64,000 bases of DNA, taken from positions 1 to 64,000 of the forward strand of contig JANXVF010000139.1 in NCBI GenBank assembly GCA_025351785.1. The letters run 5' to 3'. Below, one piece after another: positions 31,647-42,036 of the stretch (positions are counted from its first letter, which is position 1; every line of letters starts with the position of its first letter). This DNA comes from Flavobacterium sp. (GTDB lineage Bacteria; Bacteroidota; Bacteroidia; Flavobacteriales; Flavobacteriaceae). A program made the position numbers and the translations under genes. The notes beneath the pieces are model-generated. The model was not told the origin of the DNA, did not search any database, and was given only the letters and a program-made list of their open reading frames with translations.

Positions 31647-32363
31647 TTTTAGCTTCCCAAACTTCAATTTTAGTTTAAATTTCAAAAGGCTTTCATGACC
31701 TTTTACATCTATTCGCTGAATTTCGTATTTGTTTTTTAAAGGAAATGTATTTATTTTATTTCCTATTCGAAATCCCATTTTTATTGAATTTTCTTCTAAA
31801 GTTTTAAAAAATTGGTTTTTTTTAGGATTTTTTTTCGGAAAATTTCCATAAGGATAAGCTAAAGAATTTGTAACTTTCAAATTACTTTCAGAAATTATTT
31901 TGAAACTAGCGTCAAAATCTTTTTTTATTTCTTCAGTAGTTAATGAATCATATTTTTTGTGCAAAAAAGAATGATGTCCTAACTCGATATAATTAGAATT
32001 TAAGGATTGAAGTTGTTGTATCGACATTATTTTATTTCCAGAATTTTCTGAAGAAACATTCCATAAATCTGTTTTATTGATATATCCAAAAGGGACAAAA
32101 AAAGTAGCTTTAAAATTATATTTTTCTAAAAGGGGAACAGCATAAACCAGTTGATTTTCTGTAACATCGTCAAAAGTTAAAACAACACTTTTTGTATTGA
32201 TATCCTTTAAATTTTCAAGTTCTGAAACAAAATAAGTTGAATATTGTTTATCATATAAATACTGTAACTGTTTTTCAAATTTAGCAACAGACAGTGTAAG
32301 TCCAAAACTTAAAACAGAGTCTTTACAAAAATTATGATACATTAAGATGGGTAATTTCGACAT
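31638..32363 (-). CDS. Polysaccharide deacetylase family protein
   Basis: LPILMYHNFCKD; SVVLTFDDVTEN; KATFFVPFGYI; ELGHHSFLHKKY. ATG at 32363 preferred. Confidence 0.88.
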   Translation of the reverse strand: MSKLPILMYHNFCKDSVLSFGLTLSVAKFEKQLQYLYDKQYSTYFVSELENLKDINTKSVVLTFDDVTENQLVYAVPLLEKYNFKATFFVPFGYINKTDLWNVSSENSGNKIMSIQQLQSLNSNYIELGHHSFLHKKYDSLTTEEIKKDFDASFKIISESNLKVTNSLAYPYGNFPKKNPKKNQFFKTLEENSIKMGFRIGNKINTFPLKNKYEIQRIDVKGHESLLKFKLKLKFGKLKLF

Positions 32364-32436
32364 CGTTTTATTGCTATTTTTTAAATCATAAACTAGCTGT
32401 AAAAATACTACCTTTGTATATAATTTCATCAATTAT

Positions 32437-33207
32437 ATGACTGAAAATAATAATATCCCAAAAATTACAGCCCTTGCAATTACTTATAATGAAGAAGAAA
32501 ACGTAAAACGATATGTTGAGGGTTTGAATTTTGCCGACGAAATTATTTTTGTAGATTCCTTTAGTACAGATAAAACAGTTGCATTAGCAAAAGAGATGAA
32601 TGTTTTAGTTTTAGAACGAAAATTTGATAATTTTTCTGATCAAAGGAATTTTGCTATTAGTAAAGCTCAAAACGATTGGATATTATTTTTTGATTTGGAC
32701 GAAATAATATCGGCTGATTTAGAGTCAGAAATCAAGAATGTTTTAAAAAATCCTTTAAATAATGTTGCCTATTTTGTTAAAAGGAACTTTTTTTTTATGG
32801 GCAAATACATAAAATTTGGAGGTTGGCAAAATGATAAAGCTGTAAGGCTTTTTAATAAAAATTACTGCAAGTATAATGGTAATTTAGTTCATGAAGAAGT
32901 TCAGTCTTCTGGAAAAATTGGAATTTTGAAAAATGGTGTTAACCATTATAGTTATAAAAGTTTCGACAATTATAATGACAAACTCAACCTGTATAGCAAA
33001 CTACAAGCCACAAATTTATATAATCAAAAAGTAAAACCAAACGGTTATCATTTGATTTTTAGACCCACTTATAGATTTGTATGGCAGTATTTATTTCGTT
33101 TTGGTATTTTAGATGGTAAAGAAGGATTTATTTTAGCTTATGTTCATTCTTTTTCTGTATTTAAACGCTATTTGCAACTTTGGATGATGTATAGAAAAAT
33201 AGAATAA
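32437..33207 (+). CDS. Family 2 glycosyltransferase, paralog of 30906-31646
   Basis: ITALAITYNEEENVKRYVEGLNFADEIIFVDSFSTDKT; WILFFDLDEII; C-terminal HLIFRPTYRF as in the 30906 gene. Confidence 0.92.
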   Translation: MTENNNIPKITALAITYNEEENVKRYVEGLNFADEIIFVDSFSTDKTVALAKEMNVLVLERKFDNFSDQRNFAISKAQNDWILFFDLDEIISADLESEIKNVLKNPLNNVAYFVKRNFFFMGKYIKFGGWQNDKAVRLFNKNYCKYNGNLVHEEVQSSGKIGILKNGVNHYSYKSFDNYNDKLNLYSKLQATNLYNQKVKPNGYHLIFRPTYRFVWQYLFRFGILDGKEGFILAYVHSFSVFKRYLQLWMMYRKIE

Positions 33208-33209
33208 AC

Positions 33210-34070
33210 TTATTTTAAGATAAATTTAAACCACTGTCCTAAATTTTTAAAAACAATTTTAGTTTTCAAATTTTTCAAATTTGAATTATTTATGAGTTGT
33301 TTTATTTTGTTTAAATCTTGACTCGGGAAATAGGCTAATTTTTTCCATCTAGATGGTTCGATGTAATAAAAATTGCTATAATTCATATAATTATTTTCAT
33401 CAATCATTTTCCATTTTTCTAAAAATTCATTGTTTATTTCATCTTTATGTCCCCAATTATTTACTTTAAAAGCTAATTCTTTTTCATCTCTTGACAATGA
33501 TTCGTGCATAACAATATTATTTGTATAAATTACTCTCTCATCTGTTCGTCTAGCGCAAGTATAATTTGGATAATTTGTTGCAAAAATGGCTTTCATAGGT
33601 TTATCAACATATAAAATTCCTTCTGTAGTATATTTATATATGATAATCCAATAACAAGCAATTTGAATTTTATTTTTTTCTGGATTGTCTAAATAAGCAT
33701 CATATTTTCTAATGTCTGAAATAAATTTTTTAAAATCTATAAAATACTCATCACTATCAACTTGAATTAACCAGTTTCCAATTCCCATTTTTAAAGATAA
33801 AAGGTGACGCTCTCTGGTATCATTTTCAAGTGCCGTAAGTTCTGAAACATAAAAATCATCTTCATAAATTTCAATTTTAGTATCAGTATCAAACTCTTTC
33901 AGCCAGTTAAAAAAAGATTCATTTATAAGAAATTTTTGCCCAGACCATGTTCTGTTATTTATGTCTTTGGCTAGGAAAATCTTGTCAGAATTTTGATAAA
34001 CAGCTGGGATTGATAATTTTAATTTTTCATAATCATATGAAAGTAAGAAACCTACATGAATTTTTTTCAT
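33210..34070 (-). CDS. Glycosyltransferase-like protein
   Basis: VGFLLSYDYEKLKLSIPAVYQNSDKIFLAKDI; WLIQVDSDEYFIDF. Confidence 0.65.
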   Translation of the reverse strand: MKKIHVGFLLSYDYEKLKLSIPAVYQNSDKIFLAKDINNRTWSGQKFLINESFFNWLKEFDTDTKIEIYEDDFYVSELTALENDTRERHLLSLKMGIGNWLIQVDSDEYFIDFKKFISDIRKYDAYLDNPEKNKIQIACYWIIIYKYTTEGILYVDKPMKAIFATNYPNYTCARRTDERVIYTNNIVMHESLSRDEKELAFKVNNWGHKDEINNEFLEKWKMIDENNYMNYSNFYYIEPSRWKKLAYFPSQDLNKIKQLINNSNLKNLKTKIVFKNLGQWFKFILK

Positions 34071-34220
34071 TTCTCGAAAAATATGAATTTTTGATATTTA
34101 CAAATTTACGAATAATAATTTGACCAAAAATTTATATAAATACTATGGTAATCATAGAATTTAAGGATTATGATAACAAAAAAAAAAAATCTACTTTTGT
34201 TTAGAGTTACTATTTGAGAT

Positions 34221-35180
34221 ATGAAAATTTGCATTATTAGTTTTGACCACTGGCATTATGACTCATATATAAATGAGGCCTTGCAGAAAAAAGGAATAAT
34301 TTCATACCATATAAACACTGGCAATTTTAAATATATTTACCCCAATTTTTTTTATAGGATTTTAAATTTTCTTCAAAAATTAATTTTTAAAAGAAACATA
34401 AAAAAAATAAAACAATACGAATTTATTTTAAAAAAACTAGATCAACTTGGTCATCAAGATAAAATTTTGGTAATAAATCCTGATTTGATTCCGCTCAAAA
34501 TACACCATCAAATAAAAAAATATACCCAGAGTTACATTGCTTATTTATATGATAGTTCAAAGAGGTACAAAATAGATCACTTATTAGAGAATGTTTTTGA
34601 TAACGTGTTTTCTTTTGATAACGATGATGTTCAAAAATTCGGTTTTAAACCTATTAGTAATTATATTTACAAGCAAAAAAGAGAATTAAAATCGAATGAA
34701 AATTTCAAATATTCTGTTTTTATTATTCTTTCGGTCGATGAGCGATTAGAATTATTAAATAAAATTTCGTTGCAATTAGATGCTTTGGAAATATCTTATA
34801 AATTTATTTTGGTAGGCTCTCATAAACCGTCAAATTTAAATCCAAAAATTAGTTTTCAAAAAAATAAAATAAATTTGGTAGAAATGGAAAATTACCTTGA
34901 TGAATCAGAGATTTTTTTAGATTTGGTTCGAGATCATCAGGTAGGATTGAGTTTTAGAGTTTTTGAATCGTTAGCCTATCAAAAAAAACTCATCACGAGT
35001 AATACATCAATTTTAGAATATGATTTTTATAATCCCAAAAATATTTTAGTTTTAGATTCTCAGAATTTAGAAATTAATCGAGAGTTTTTCAGTATAAATT
35101 ATGCGCCACTCTCTGATGAGGTTTATAATTTTTATACTATCGACAACTGGGTATCGAGAATTTTTGATTTAAAAAACTAA
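34221..35180 (+). CDS. Putative glycosyltransferase, CgeB-like fold suspected
   Basis: MKICIISFDHWHYDSYINEALQKKG; DLVRDHQVGLSFRVFESLAYQKKLITSNTSILEYDFYNPKNILVL. Confidence 0.6.
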   Translation: MKICIISFDHWHYDSYINEALQKKGIISYHINTGNFKYIYPNFFYRILNFLQKLIFKRNIKKIKQYEFILKKLDQLGHQDKILVINPDLIPLKIHHQIKKYTQSYIAYLYDSSKRYKIDHLLENVFDNVFSFDNDDVQKFGFKPISNYIYKQKRELKSNENFKYSVFIILSVDERLELLNKISLQLDALEISYKFILVGSHKPSNLNPKISFQKNKINLVEMENYLDESEIFLDLVRDHQVGLSFRVFESLAYQKKLITSNTSILEYDFYNPKNILVLDSQNLEINREFFSINYAPLSDEVYNFYTIDNWVSRIFDLKN

Positions 35181-35198
35181 TTTCAAATTATTTATCAA

Positions 35199-36173
35199 AT
35201 GAAAATTTCGGTAGCAATGTGCACTTACAATGGTGAAAAGTATTTGAAAGAACAATTAGATTCAATTATAAATCAAACGCACCAAGTTCATGAAATTATT
35301 ATTTGTGATGATTTATCAAACGATAGAACATTGGCAATTTTGAATAATTATCAACAAAAATTTCCAACAATTATTAAAATTTATAAAAATGAAATCACCC
35401 TAAAAAGTGTTAAAAATTTTGAAAAAGCCATTTCATTGACAACAGGCGATATTGTTTTTCTTGCCGATCAAGATGATATTTGGGTTTTAAATAAAGTTGA
35501 AGATTATAAAAATTATTTTCAAGAAAATCCAAGAATCCAAGTTATTGCTTCAAATGGATATTGTATTGATGACAAATCAAAAGTACACGAAAAGCACTCG
35601 TTATGGGATATTCCTCAATTTTTAAGAGAAATTGGGGTCGAAATAGATTATTTAAAACTCATAACCTACAGCTCAAATATTGCGACAGGCGCAACAATGG
35701 CTTTTAAAAGAACTATAATTCCCGAAATAATTCCGTTTCCTGAAATTGATGGTTTTCATCACGACGAATGGATTGCTATAATTGCATCTTACAAAAAAAG
35801 TTTTGAATTAATAAACGGGAAGTATTTATATTATAGAATTCACGATAAACAACAAGTAGGTGGTGTTTTTTTTGAAAAAAATTCAAAACAAAAAGCTAAG
35901 TTGATTAAAAATTATAATTTAATTGATAATTCCTTAAAAAATTTTAACTACCTAAAAAAAAAATTAAAAATTTTAATTGAGATTTATGATAAGAATACCA
36001 AGTTTCTCTTTTTCAATACAAATCACAACGAATTATTTAAAAAAAATTTGAAGGATATCAAAAAACAATATTTTGAAACCGCTATATTATTAGAGAAAAA
36101 GTATCCTTTTCATTATTTTATTTTAAAAAAAATAGATAAACTTAGGAACAAGCGAAAGCCAAATTTCAATTAA
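35199..36173 (+). CDS. Family 2 glycosyltransferase
   Basis: KISVAMCTYNGEKYLKEQLDSIINQT; IICDDLSNDRT; VFLADQDDIWV. Confidence 0.93.
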   Translation: MKISVAMCTYNGEKYLKEQLDSIINQTHQVHEIIICDDLSNDRTLAILNNYQQKFPTIIKIYKNEITLKSVKNFEKAISLTTGDIVFLADQDDIWVLNKVEDYKNYFQENPRIQVIASNGYCIDDKSKVHEKHSLWDIPQFLREIGVEIDYLKLITYSSNIATGATMAFKRTIIPEIIPFPEIDGFHHDEWIAIIASYKKSFELINGKYLYYRIHDKQQVGGVFFEKNSKQKAKLIKNYNLIDNSLKNFNYLKKKLKILIEIYDKNTKFLFFNTNHNELFKKNLKDIKKQYFETAILLEKKYPFHYFILKKIDKLRNKRKPNFN

Positions 36174-36191
36174 CATTAAAATTATTTTACC

Positions 36192-36950
36192 ATGCTCAAA
36201 AAATTAGTTCTATTTAAATTATTGAAAAACCATTTCGGTTTTAAAGACGCACTTGTAATCACACGGGCTTTACTTTCTAAAAAAAGTGTTATTAAATTAC
36301 CATCAAAAAAAATTGAAATTTGTTTGAGACCTAATACCAAAGATTTAGAAACTTTTGAAGAAGTCTTTATATCAAATATATATGATATTAATTTACCTTT
36401 TAACCCAGTAAATATTGTTGATGCTGGGGCAAATGTAGGGTTAGCGTCTTTGTTTTTTAAATTAAAATATCCAAATTCTAAAATAGTTGCCATAGAAATA
36501 GAGTCTAAAAATATTGAAATGATTTTAAAAAATACAAAATCGTTTAACGATATCACAGTTTTAGAAAGAGGTTTGTATAATAAAAATACTTTTTTTAAAA
36601 TAACCGATCCTTACAATGCAACTAATAGTTTTCAAATTGAAGAAGTATCTGGTAATCAAGATTATGATATTCAATCAATAACTTTAGATGAAATTTTAGT
36701 TACTAATGATTGGAAAACAATTGATATATTAAAAATTGATATTGAAGGCGCTGAAAAACAACTTTTTGAAGAAAATTACCAAAATTGGTTGCCAAAGGTT
36801 AAAGTATTAATGATTGAAACTCACGATCGCATGATTTCAAAATGTTCTTACACCGTGATGAAAACTATAAACGAGTATAATTTCATTTTATACACCACAA
36901 CCGAGGGTACTTTAATTTACTTTAATTTATCTTTAATTTCAATAAATTAA
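36192..36950 (+). CDS. FkbM-family methyltransferase
   Basis: NIVDAGANVGLASLFFKLKYPNSKIVAIEIE; IDILKIDIEGAEKQLF. Confidence 0.92.
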   Translation: MLKKLVLFKLLKNHFGFKDALVITRALLSKKSVIKLPSKKIEICLRPNTKDLETFEEVFISNIYDINLPFNPVNIVDAGANVGLASLFFKLKYPNSKIVAIEIESKNIEMILKNTKSFNDITVLERGLYNKNTFFKITDPYNATNSFQIEEVSGNQDYDIQSITLDEILVTNDWKTIDILKIDIEGAEKQLFEENYQNWLPKVKVLMIETHDRMISKCSYTVMKTINEYNFILYTTTEGTLIYFNLSLISIN

Positions 36951-36957
36951 TATTTTA

Positions 36958-38103
36958 ATGTTTTCAACTTTTTATTATTGTTTATTGCCAATTTTTGTTG
37001 TCTTATTTATTTCTTTAGTTTTAATAAATAAAATTGTAAAAATTGAAAATGTTACTATAAAATATCCCGAAATTGACGGAATAAGAGGTTATTTAGCTTT
37101 TTTTGTTTTTTTACATCATAGTTATATTTGGTACTTTTTTTTGAGAACAAATAAATGGGAAGAGCCAAAATCTAATTTATATAATTTGTTTGGTCAGGCT
37201 AGTGTAGCTTTATTTTTTATGATTACAGCATTTTTGTTTACAAATAAATTGATACAATCAAAAGAGAAAATTTTAGATTGGAATAAATATTTGATTTCAA
37301 GAGTTTACAGATTACTTCCAGCTTATGTTTTTTCAATAATTTTTGTATTCAGTATTGTTTTAATACTCTCAAATTTTAATATATATAATTCTATTACAAC
37401 TATTTTTTATGAGGTATTAAATTGGATATTTTTTACTTTTGCAGGGCCATTAGAAATTAATTCTATAAAAAACACATATTTAATCGATGCTGGAGTTACT
37501 TGGTCATTGCCATACGAATGGATGTTTTATTTAGTTTTACCATTAATTGGTTTGTTTTTTAAAATTAAAATTGGTCTTAAAAATTTTTTTATTTTTATTG
37601 TATTATTCATGTTGATTGCATTTTTAAATCATGCTTCTTTAAAACTTTTTATACCATTTTTTGGGGGAATCATGACTGCATTTTGTGTTGAAAATAAATT
37701 TCTAAATTTTAATTTCAAAAAATACCATTTCTCATTATTATTAATTGGTTTGGTTATATTAATCATAACTTTCTTTCATTCTGGACGTGAGTTATTGCCG
37801 TTACTCTTTATTATGTCTATATTTTTTATAATAGCTAGTGGCAATTCTGTTTTTGGATTATTATCAAACTCCTTATCTAGAAAATTTGGGCAAATAACGT
37901 ATAGTTTATATTTGTTGCATGGTATTGTCTTATTTATAGTTTTTAAATTTTTAATCGGATTTGAAAAAGCTTCAAAATTAACAATTACACAGCATTGGGC
38001 AATTATTACATGTTGTATATTTCCGATAATTCTTATTAGTCAGCTAAGTTATAAATATATAGAATTACCATTTTTAAATAAACAAAAACAAAAAAACAAG
38101 TGA
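36958..38103 (+). CDS. Acyltransferase family 3 membrane protein
   Basis: EIDGIRGYLAFFVFLHHSYIWYF; multi-TM; GQITYSLYLLHGIVLFIVF. Confidence 0.92.
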   Translation: MFSTFYYCLLPIFVVLFISLVLINKIVKIENVTIKYPEIDGIRGYLAFFVFLHHSYIWYFFLRTNKWEEPKSNLYNLFGQASVALFFMITAFLFTNKLIQSKEKILDWNKYLISRVYRLLPAYVFSIIFVFSIVLILSNFNIYNSITTIFYEVLNWIFFTFAGPLEINSIKNTYLIDAGVTWSLPYEWMFYLVLPLIGLFFKIKIGLKNFFIFIVLFMLIAFLNHASLKLFIPFFGGIMTAFCVENKFLNFNFKKYHFSLLLIGLVILIITFFHSGRELLPLLFIMSIFFIIASGNSVFGLLSNSLSRKFGQITYSLYLLHGIVLFIVFKFLIGFEKASKLTITQHWAIITCCIFPIILISQLSYKYIELPFLNKQKQKNK

Positions 38104-38660
38104 ATACTGAAATCCAAAATGCCTTTGAGGTTATTCAAAACGGAGGGATAATTCTTTATCCAACAGATACCGTTTGGGGAATAGGGTGTGACGCTACAAA
38201 CCCTGAAGCTGTCGCTAAAATTTATGAATTAAAAAAACGTGCCGAAACTCAAAGCATGATTGTGCTCATGAATGGTGAAAAAATGTTGTATAATGTTTTT
38301 AAGGATATCCCAGAAGTTGCCTGGCAAATTATGGATTTATCTGAAAATCCCACTACAATAATTCTTGATAATCCTAGAAATGTAGCTACAAATTTAATTG
38401 CATCAGATAAATCACTCGGAGTTAGAGTAGTTAAAGACCCTTTTTGTTTTAAACTTTTAGAACGAATGAAAAAACCTTTAGTTTCTACTTCGGCAAATAT
38501 TTCGGGACAACCTACACCAATTGCTTTTAAAGATATTAACCCAGAAATTATTAAAGGTGTAGACTATGTTGTAAATTTGCATCAAGATAGAATTGCAGGA
38601 AAACCATCAACAATAATTAAGCTGACCAATGATAGTCAGGTTAAAGTTTTAAGAAAATAA
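38100..38660 (+). CDS. L-threonylcarbamoyladenylate synthase (Sua5/TsaC-like)
   Basis: GTG start overlapping the previous stop; GGIILYPTDTVWGIGCDATNPEAVAKIYELKKR; PLVSTSANISGQPTP; STIIKL. Confidence 0.95.
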   Translation: MNTEIQNAFEVIQNGGIILYPTDTVWGIGCDATNPEAVAKIYELKKRAETQSMIVLMNGEKMLYNVFKDIPEVAWQIMDLSENPTTIILDNPRNVATNLIASDKSLGVRVVKDPFCFKLLERMKKPLVSTSANISGQPTPIAFKDINPEIIKGVDYVVNLHQDRIAGKPSTIIKLTNDSQVKVLRK

Positions 38661-40079
38661 ATGAATTATAAAAAAGCATTAGAAAATCCAATATTTCAAA
38701 TAATTGCAAAAGCTAGTAATGAACTTACTATCGAAAGCTACGTTATTGGGGGTTTTGTGCGCGATTATATATTAGAAAGAGACTCTAAAAAAGATATCGA
38801 TATTGTTGCAATTGGTTCTGGGATTGAACTGGCTTTGCAAGTTTCAAATTTATTGCCAAATAAACCAAAGGTTCAGGTTTTTAAAAATTATGGCACAGCA
38901 ATGTTGCGCTACAAAGATATTGATATTGAGTTTGTTGGAGCCCGAAAAGAATCTTATAAAACCGAAAGCAGAAATCCAATTGTGGAAAATGGTACTCTCG
39001 AGGATGATCAAAATCGTAGAGATTTTACAATAAATGCTTTAGCTTTTTCGTTAAATCAAAATAATTATGGGGATTTAATTGATCCATTTAACGGTATTAA
39101 TGACCTTAACAATAAAATTATAAAAACACCATTAGATCCAGATATTACTTTTTCTGATGATCCTTTACGAATGATGAGAGCCATCAGATTTGCAACACAA
39201 TTGGGGTTTGAAATTGAACAAAGTTCATTAAATTCAATCAAAAATAATTGTGATCGAATTAAAATAATTTCTGGCGAACGTATTGTAGAGGAACTCAATA
39301 AAATTTTAGAAACTAATAAACCTTCTGTGGGTTTATTACTTTTGTACAAAACTGGTTTATTAAATTTGATTTTGCCCGAATTAACCACGTTAAATACTGT
39401 TGAAGAAATAGAAGGGCAAACGCATAAAAATAATTTTTATCATACGCTAGAAGTGGTTGATAATATTTGCAAAAACACAAACGACCTATGGTTGCGTTGG
39501 GCCGCATTATTGCACGATATAGGAAAAGCACCAACAAAAAAATTTACAAAAAAACAAGGCTGGACTTTTCATGGTCACGAATTTTTAGGAGGGAAAATGA
39601 CTAAAAAAATATTTGAGAGATTACACATGCCTATGAACCAAAAAATGAAATTTGTTCAGAAAATGGTTGTCATGAGTTCTCGCCCCATTATTTTGTCAGA
39701 AGATATTGTTACAGATGCTGCAGTAAGAAGATTAGTTTTTGATGCTGGTGCAGATGTCGAAAACCTGATGACACTTTGTGAAGCCGACATTACAACTAAA
39801 AATCCAACAAAATTTAAAAAATATCATAATAATTTTGACTTAGTGCGCAAAAAAATTGTTGAAGTTGAAGAAAAAGATTCTATCAGAAATTTTCAACCTC
39901 CTATCACTGGCGAAGAAATAATGAAGTTATTTAACTTAAAGCCTTCAAAAGAAATCGGAGTATTAAAAGAAGCCGTAAAAGAAGCAATTTTAGAAGGGGA
40001 AATTCCAAATGATTATCAGGCCGCTTATAATTTTGTTTTAAATCGTGCTACCAAGCTAGGTCTCAAAAAAGCAAATTAA
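38661..40079 (+). CDS. CCA tRNA nucleotidyltransferase/poly(A) polymerase with HD domain
   Basis: YVIGGFVRDYILERDSKKDIDIV; RRDFTINALAFSLN; DDPLRMMRAIRFATQLGF; AALLHDIGKAPTK. Confidence 0.95.
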   Translation: MNYKKALENPIFQIIAKASNELTIESYVIGGFVRDYILERDSKKDIDIVAIGSGIELALQVSNLLPNKPKVQVFKNYGTAMLRYKDIDIEFVGARKESYKTESRNPIVENGTLEDDQNRRDFTINALAFSLNQNNYGDLIDPFNGINDLNNKIIKTPLDPDITFSDDPLRMMRAIRFATQLGFEIEQSSLNSIKNNCDRIKIISGERIVEELNKILETNKPSVGLLLLYKTGLLNLILPELTTLNTVEEIEGQTHKNNFYHTLEVVDNICKNTNDLWLRWAALLHDIGKAPTKKFTKKQGWTFHGHEFLGGKMTKKIFERLHMPMNQKMKFVQKMVVMSSRPIILSEDIVTDAAVRRLVFDAGADVENLMTLCEADITTKNPTKFKKYHNNFDLVRKKIVEVEEKDSIRNFQPPITGEEIMKLFNLKPSKEIGVLKEAVKEAILEGEIPNDYQAAYNFVLNRATKLGLKKAN

Positions 40080-40097
40080 TTTGTAAATACATCAAAA

Positions 40098-40325
40098 ATG
40101 CCAGTAAATCAGAATTTTATTAATAAAGGAATAAAGTATTTATTTATAGCTTTACCACAAATGTTTATAGGACCTGCAGTGATGTATAACGCATTTATGA
40201 ATAAACAAACCAATTGGCATTATTTAGTATTAATTATAGGAATTGGGCTTTGTTTAGGAGGAGTATATTTTGCTTTTCAGGGAATTAATACCATTGTAAA
40301 AGGACTTTTTAACGATCAAAAATAA
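40098..40325 (+). CDS. Small two-TM membrane protein of unknown function
   Basis: 75-aa ORF in operon-like spacing. Confidence 0.7.
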   Translation: MPVNQNFINKGIKYLFIALPQMFIGPAVMYNAFMNKQTNWHYLVLIIGIGLCLGGVYFAFQGINTIVKGLFNDQK

Positions 40326-40336
40326 TTTTTTAATAA

Positions 40337-40714
40337 ATGAAAAAGCAAATACTATTTTTAGGTTTCATATTTTTTATGTTAATATCGTGTTATAAACAAG
40401 AACGAAATTGTAGCGATTTTAAAACAGGAAAATTTGAATTTTCTCAAGTTATTGATGGTAAAAAGCAAACAACAATCTTTCAAAGAACAGATAAATTTCA
40501 AATAGAAACCTACAATGGGAAAACAGACACTGCATCGGTCAGATGGGTAAGTGATTGTGAGTTTGTTCTCGAAAAATTGCACCCAAAATCAATGCAAGAT
40601 AAAAAGCAAATTTCGATGAAGATACTCTCTACGAAAGATAAAACTTATACTTTTGAATACTCTTTTGTAAATGATGAAAAAAAGCAAACTGGAGTTGCAA
40701 CAAAAACAAATTAA
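40337..40714 (+). CDS. Small lipoprotein of unknown function
   Basis: Lipobox FIFFMLISC; 125 aa. Confidence 0.7.
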   Translation: MKKQILFLGFIFFMLISCYKQERNCSDFKTGKFEFSQVIDGKKQTTIFQRTDKFQIETYNGKTDTASVRWVSDCEFVLEKLHPKSMQDKKQISMKILSTKDKTYTFEYSFVNDEKKQTGVATKTN

Positions 40715-40747
40715 TTCGTGTTTAAAATTATAAATTAAATAACCTAA

Positions 40748-41605
40748 ATGGAAATTTTAACAAACCCAAATGCCTGGATAGCCTTATTAACATTAACTTT
40801 TTTAGAAATAATTTTAGGAATTGATAACATCGTTTTCTTATCTATTGTTTCAGGAAAACTAGATCAAGGGCAACAGCCAAAAGCACGCAGAATAGGATTG
40901 TTGCTGGCAATGGCATTTAGAATAATTTTACTTTTTGGTATTAGTTGGGTTTTAAGTCTTCAAGAAAGTATTATTGATATTAAATTGAATTTTTTTGAAG
41001 CTCACATTACAGGACAAAGTTTAATAATTTTTGGTGGTGGATTGTTTTTACTATACAAATCAGTATCTGAAATCCATCATAAAATGGAAGGAGCTGAGGA
41101 AGGAACAAAGGGAAAATCTACATCTAGTTTAGCAAACGCAATTATTCAAATTGCAGTTTTAAATTTAGTTTTTTCGTTTGATAGTATTTTAACAGCAATT
41201 GGAATGATTAGTATGAAAAGCACAACCGAAGGAGGTTTTGGACCAGTTGGAGCAATCGAAATTATGATAGCAGCAGTAGTAATATCTATTTTAATCATGA
41301 TGGTTTTTGCAGGACCAGTTTCAAAATTTGTAAATAATCATCCAACAATTCAAATTTTAGGTTTATCATTTTTGATATTAATTGGTGTCATGCTACTTGC
41401 CGAAGGGTCGCATTTAGCTCACTTTAGGTTTGGAAATGATACCGAGGTAACAAGTATTCCAAAAGGATATTTATATTTTTCAATCTTCTTTTCACTTTTT
41501 GTAGAATTCCTAAACATCAGAATGCGCAAAAAAAGCAAATCTGTGCATTTGAAGAATAATAAAATTATAGATAAAAATTTAGAAGATAATGATCCCATAA
41601 ATTGA
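40748..41605 (+). CDS. TerC family integral membrane protein
   Basis: WIALLTLTFLEIILGIDNIVFLSIV; VLNLVFSFDSILTAIGMI; FSLFVEFLNIRMRKK. Confidence 0.93.
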   Translation: MEILTNPNAWIALLTLTFLEIILGIDNIVFLSIVSGKLDQGQQPKARRIGLLLAMAFRIILLFGISWVLSLQESIIDIKLNFFEAHITGQSLIIFGGGLFLLYKSVSEIHHKMEGAEEGTKGKSTSSLANAIIQIAVLNLVFSFDSILTAIGMISMKSTTEGGFGPVGAIEIMIAAVVISILIMMVFAGPVSKFVNNHPTIQILGLSFLILIGVMLLAEGSHLAHFRFGNDTEVTSIPKGYLYFSIFFSLFVEFLNIRMRKKSKSVHLKNNKIIDKNLEDNDPIN

Positions 41606-41654
41606 TTTGTAAGGTTTTAGTCTAATAAATATATTTAAACATATAGAAACATTG

Positions 41655-41800
41655 AAAATAGAACTTACAAAAGAGCTTCTCTTGATAAAGATTGGTTAGT
41701 TATGTGAAAAATTAAATTTCTAAAAACTTCCTTTTCAGTAGCATAATCTAAGGCTCTATGTGGTTTAAAAAATAAATTTACATTTAGGACTAAAGCCATT
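41655..41800 (-). pseudogene. Short degenerate coding remnant
   Basis: Minus strand reads MALVLNVNLFFKPHRALDYATEKEVFRNLIFHITNQSLSREALL*; HRALDyA resembles a DnaQ-type ExoIII motif or a DDE transposase tail. No intact ORF. Confidence 0.3.
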
Positions 41801-41933
41801 TGTAACTATTCAAAAACTTTTATTTTTAGATTATTTTAAGTAGAAAATCAAGCTAATTTTTATGTGAAAGCTAAACAAGAATTAAAAAAAATAAATTACA
41901 TCAATAATATTTTTACATCTACTATCAATATCT

Positions 41934-41953
41934 TATTTTTGCAATCCGACTAT
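41934..41953 (+). promoter_or_regulatory. Putative -7 and start region for pdhA
   Basis: TATTTTTGCAATCCGACTAT, exact match on the opposite strand to 23240-23259. Confidence 0.5.
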
Positions 41954-42036
41954 TGGGAACGCAAACTTGTGTGAGTAAACAATTTTGTAAATTTATTACA
42001 ATAATTAAATAGTAACACATTAGCAATCAAGAAACA

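Noticed and set aside
30018-38103. Glycosyltransferase cluster as a novel biosynthetic system
   Set aside because: GT2, FkbM, deacetylase and acyltransferase genes fit ordinary surface polysaccharide decoration; nothing unusual could be supported.
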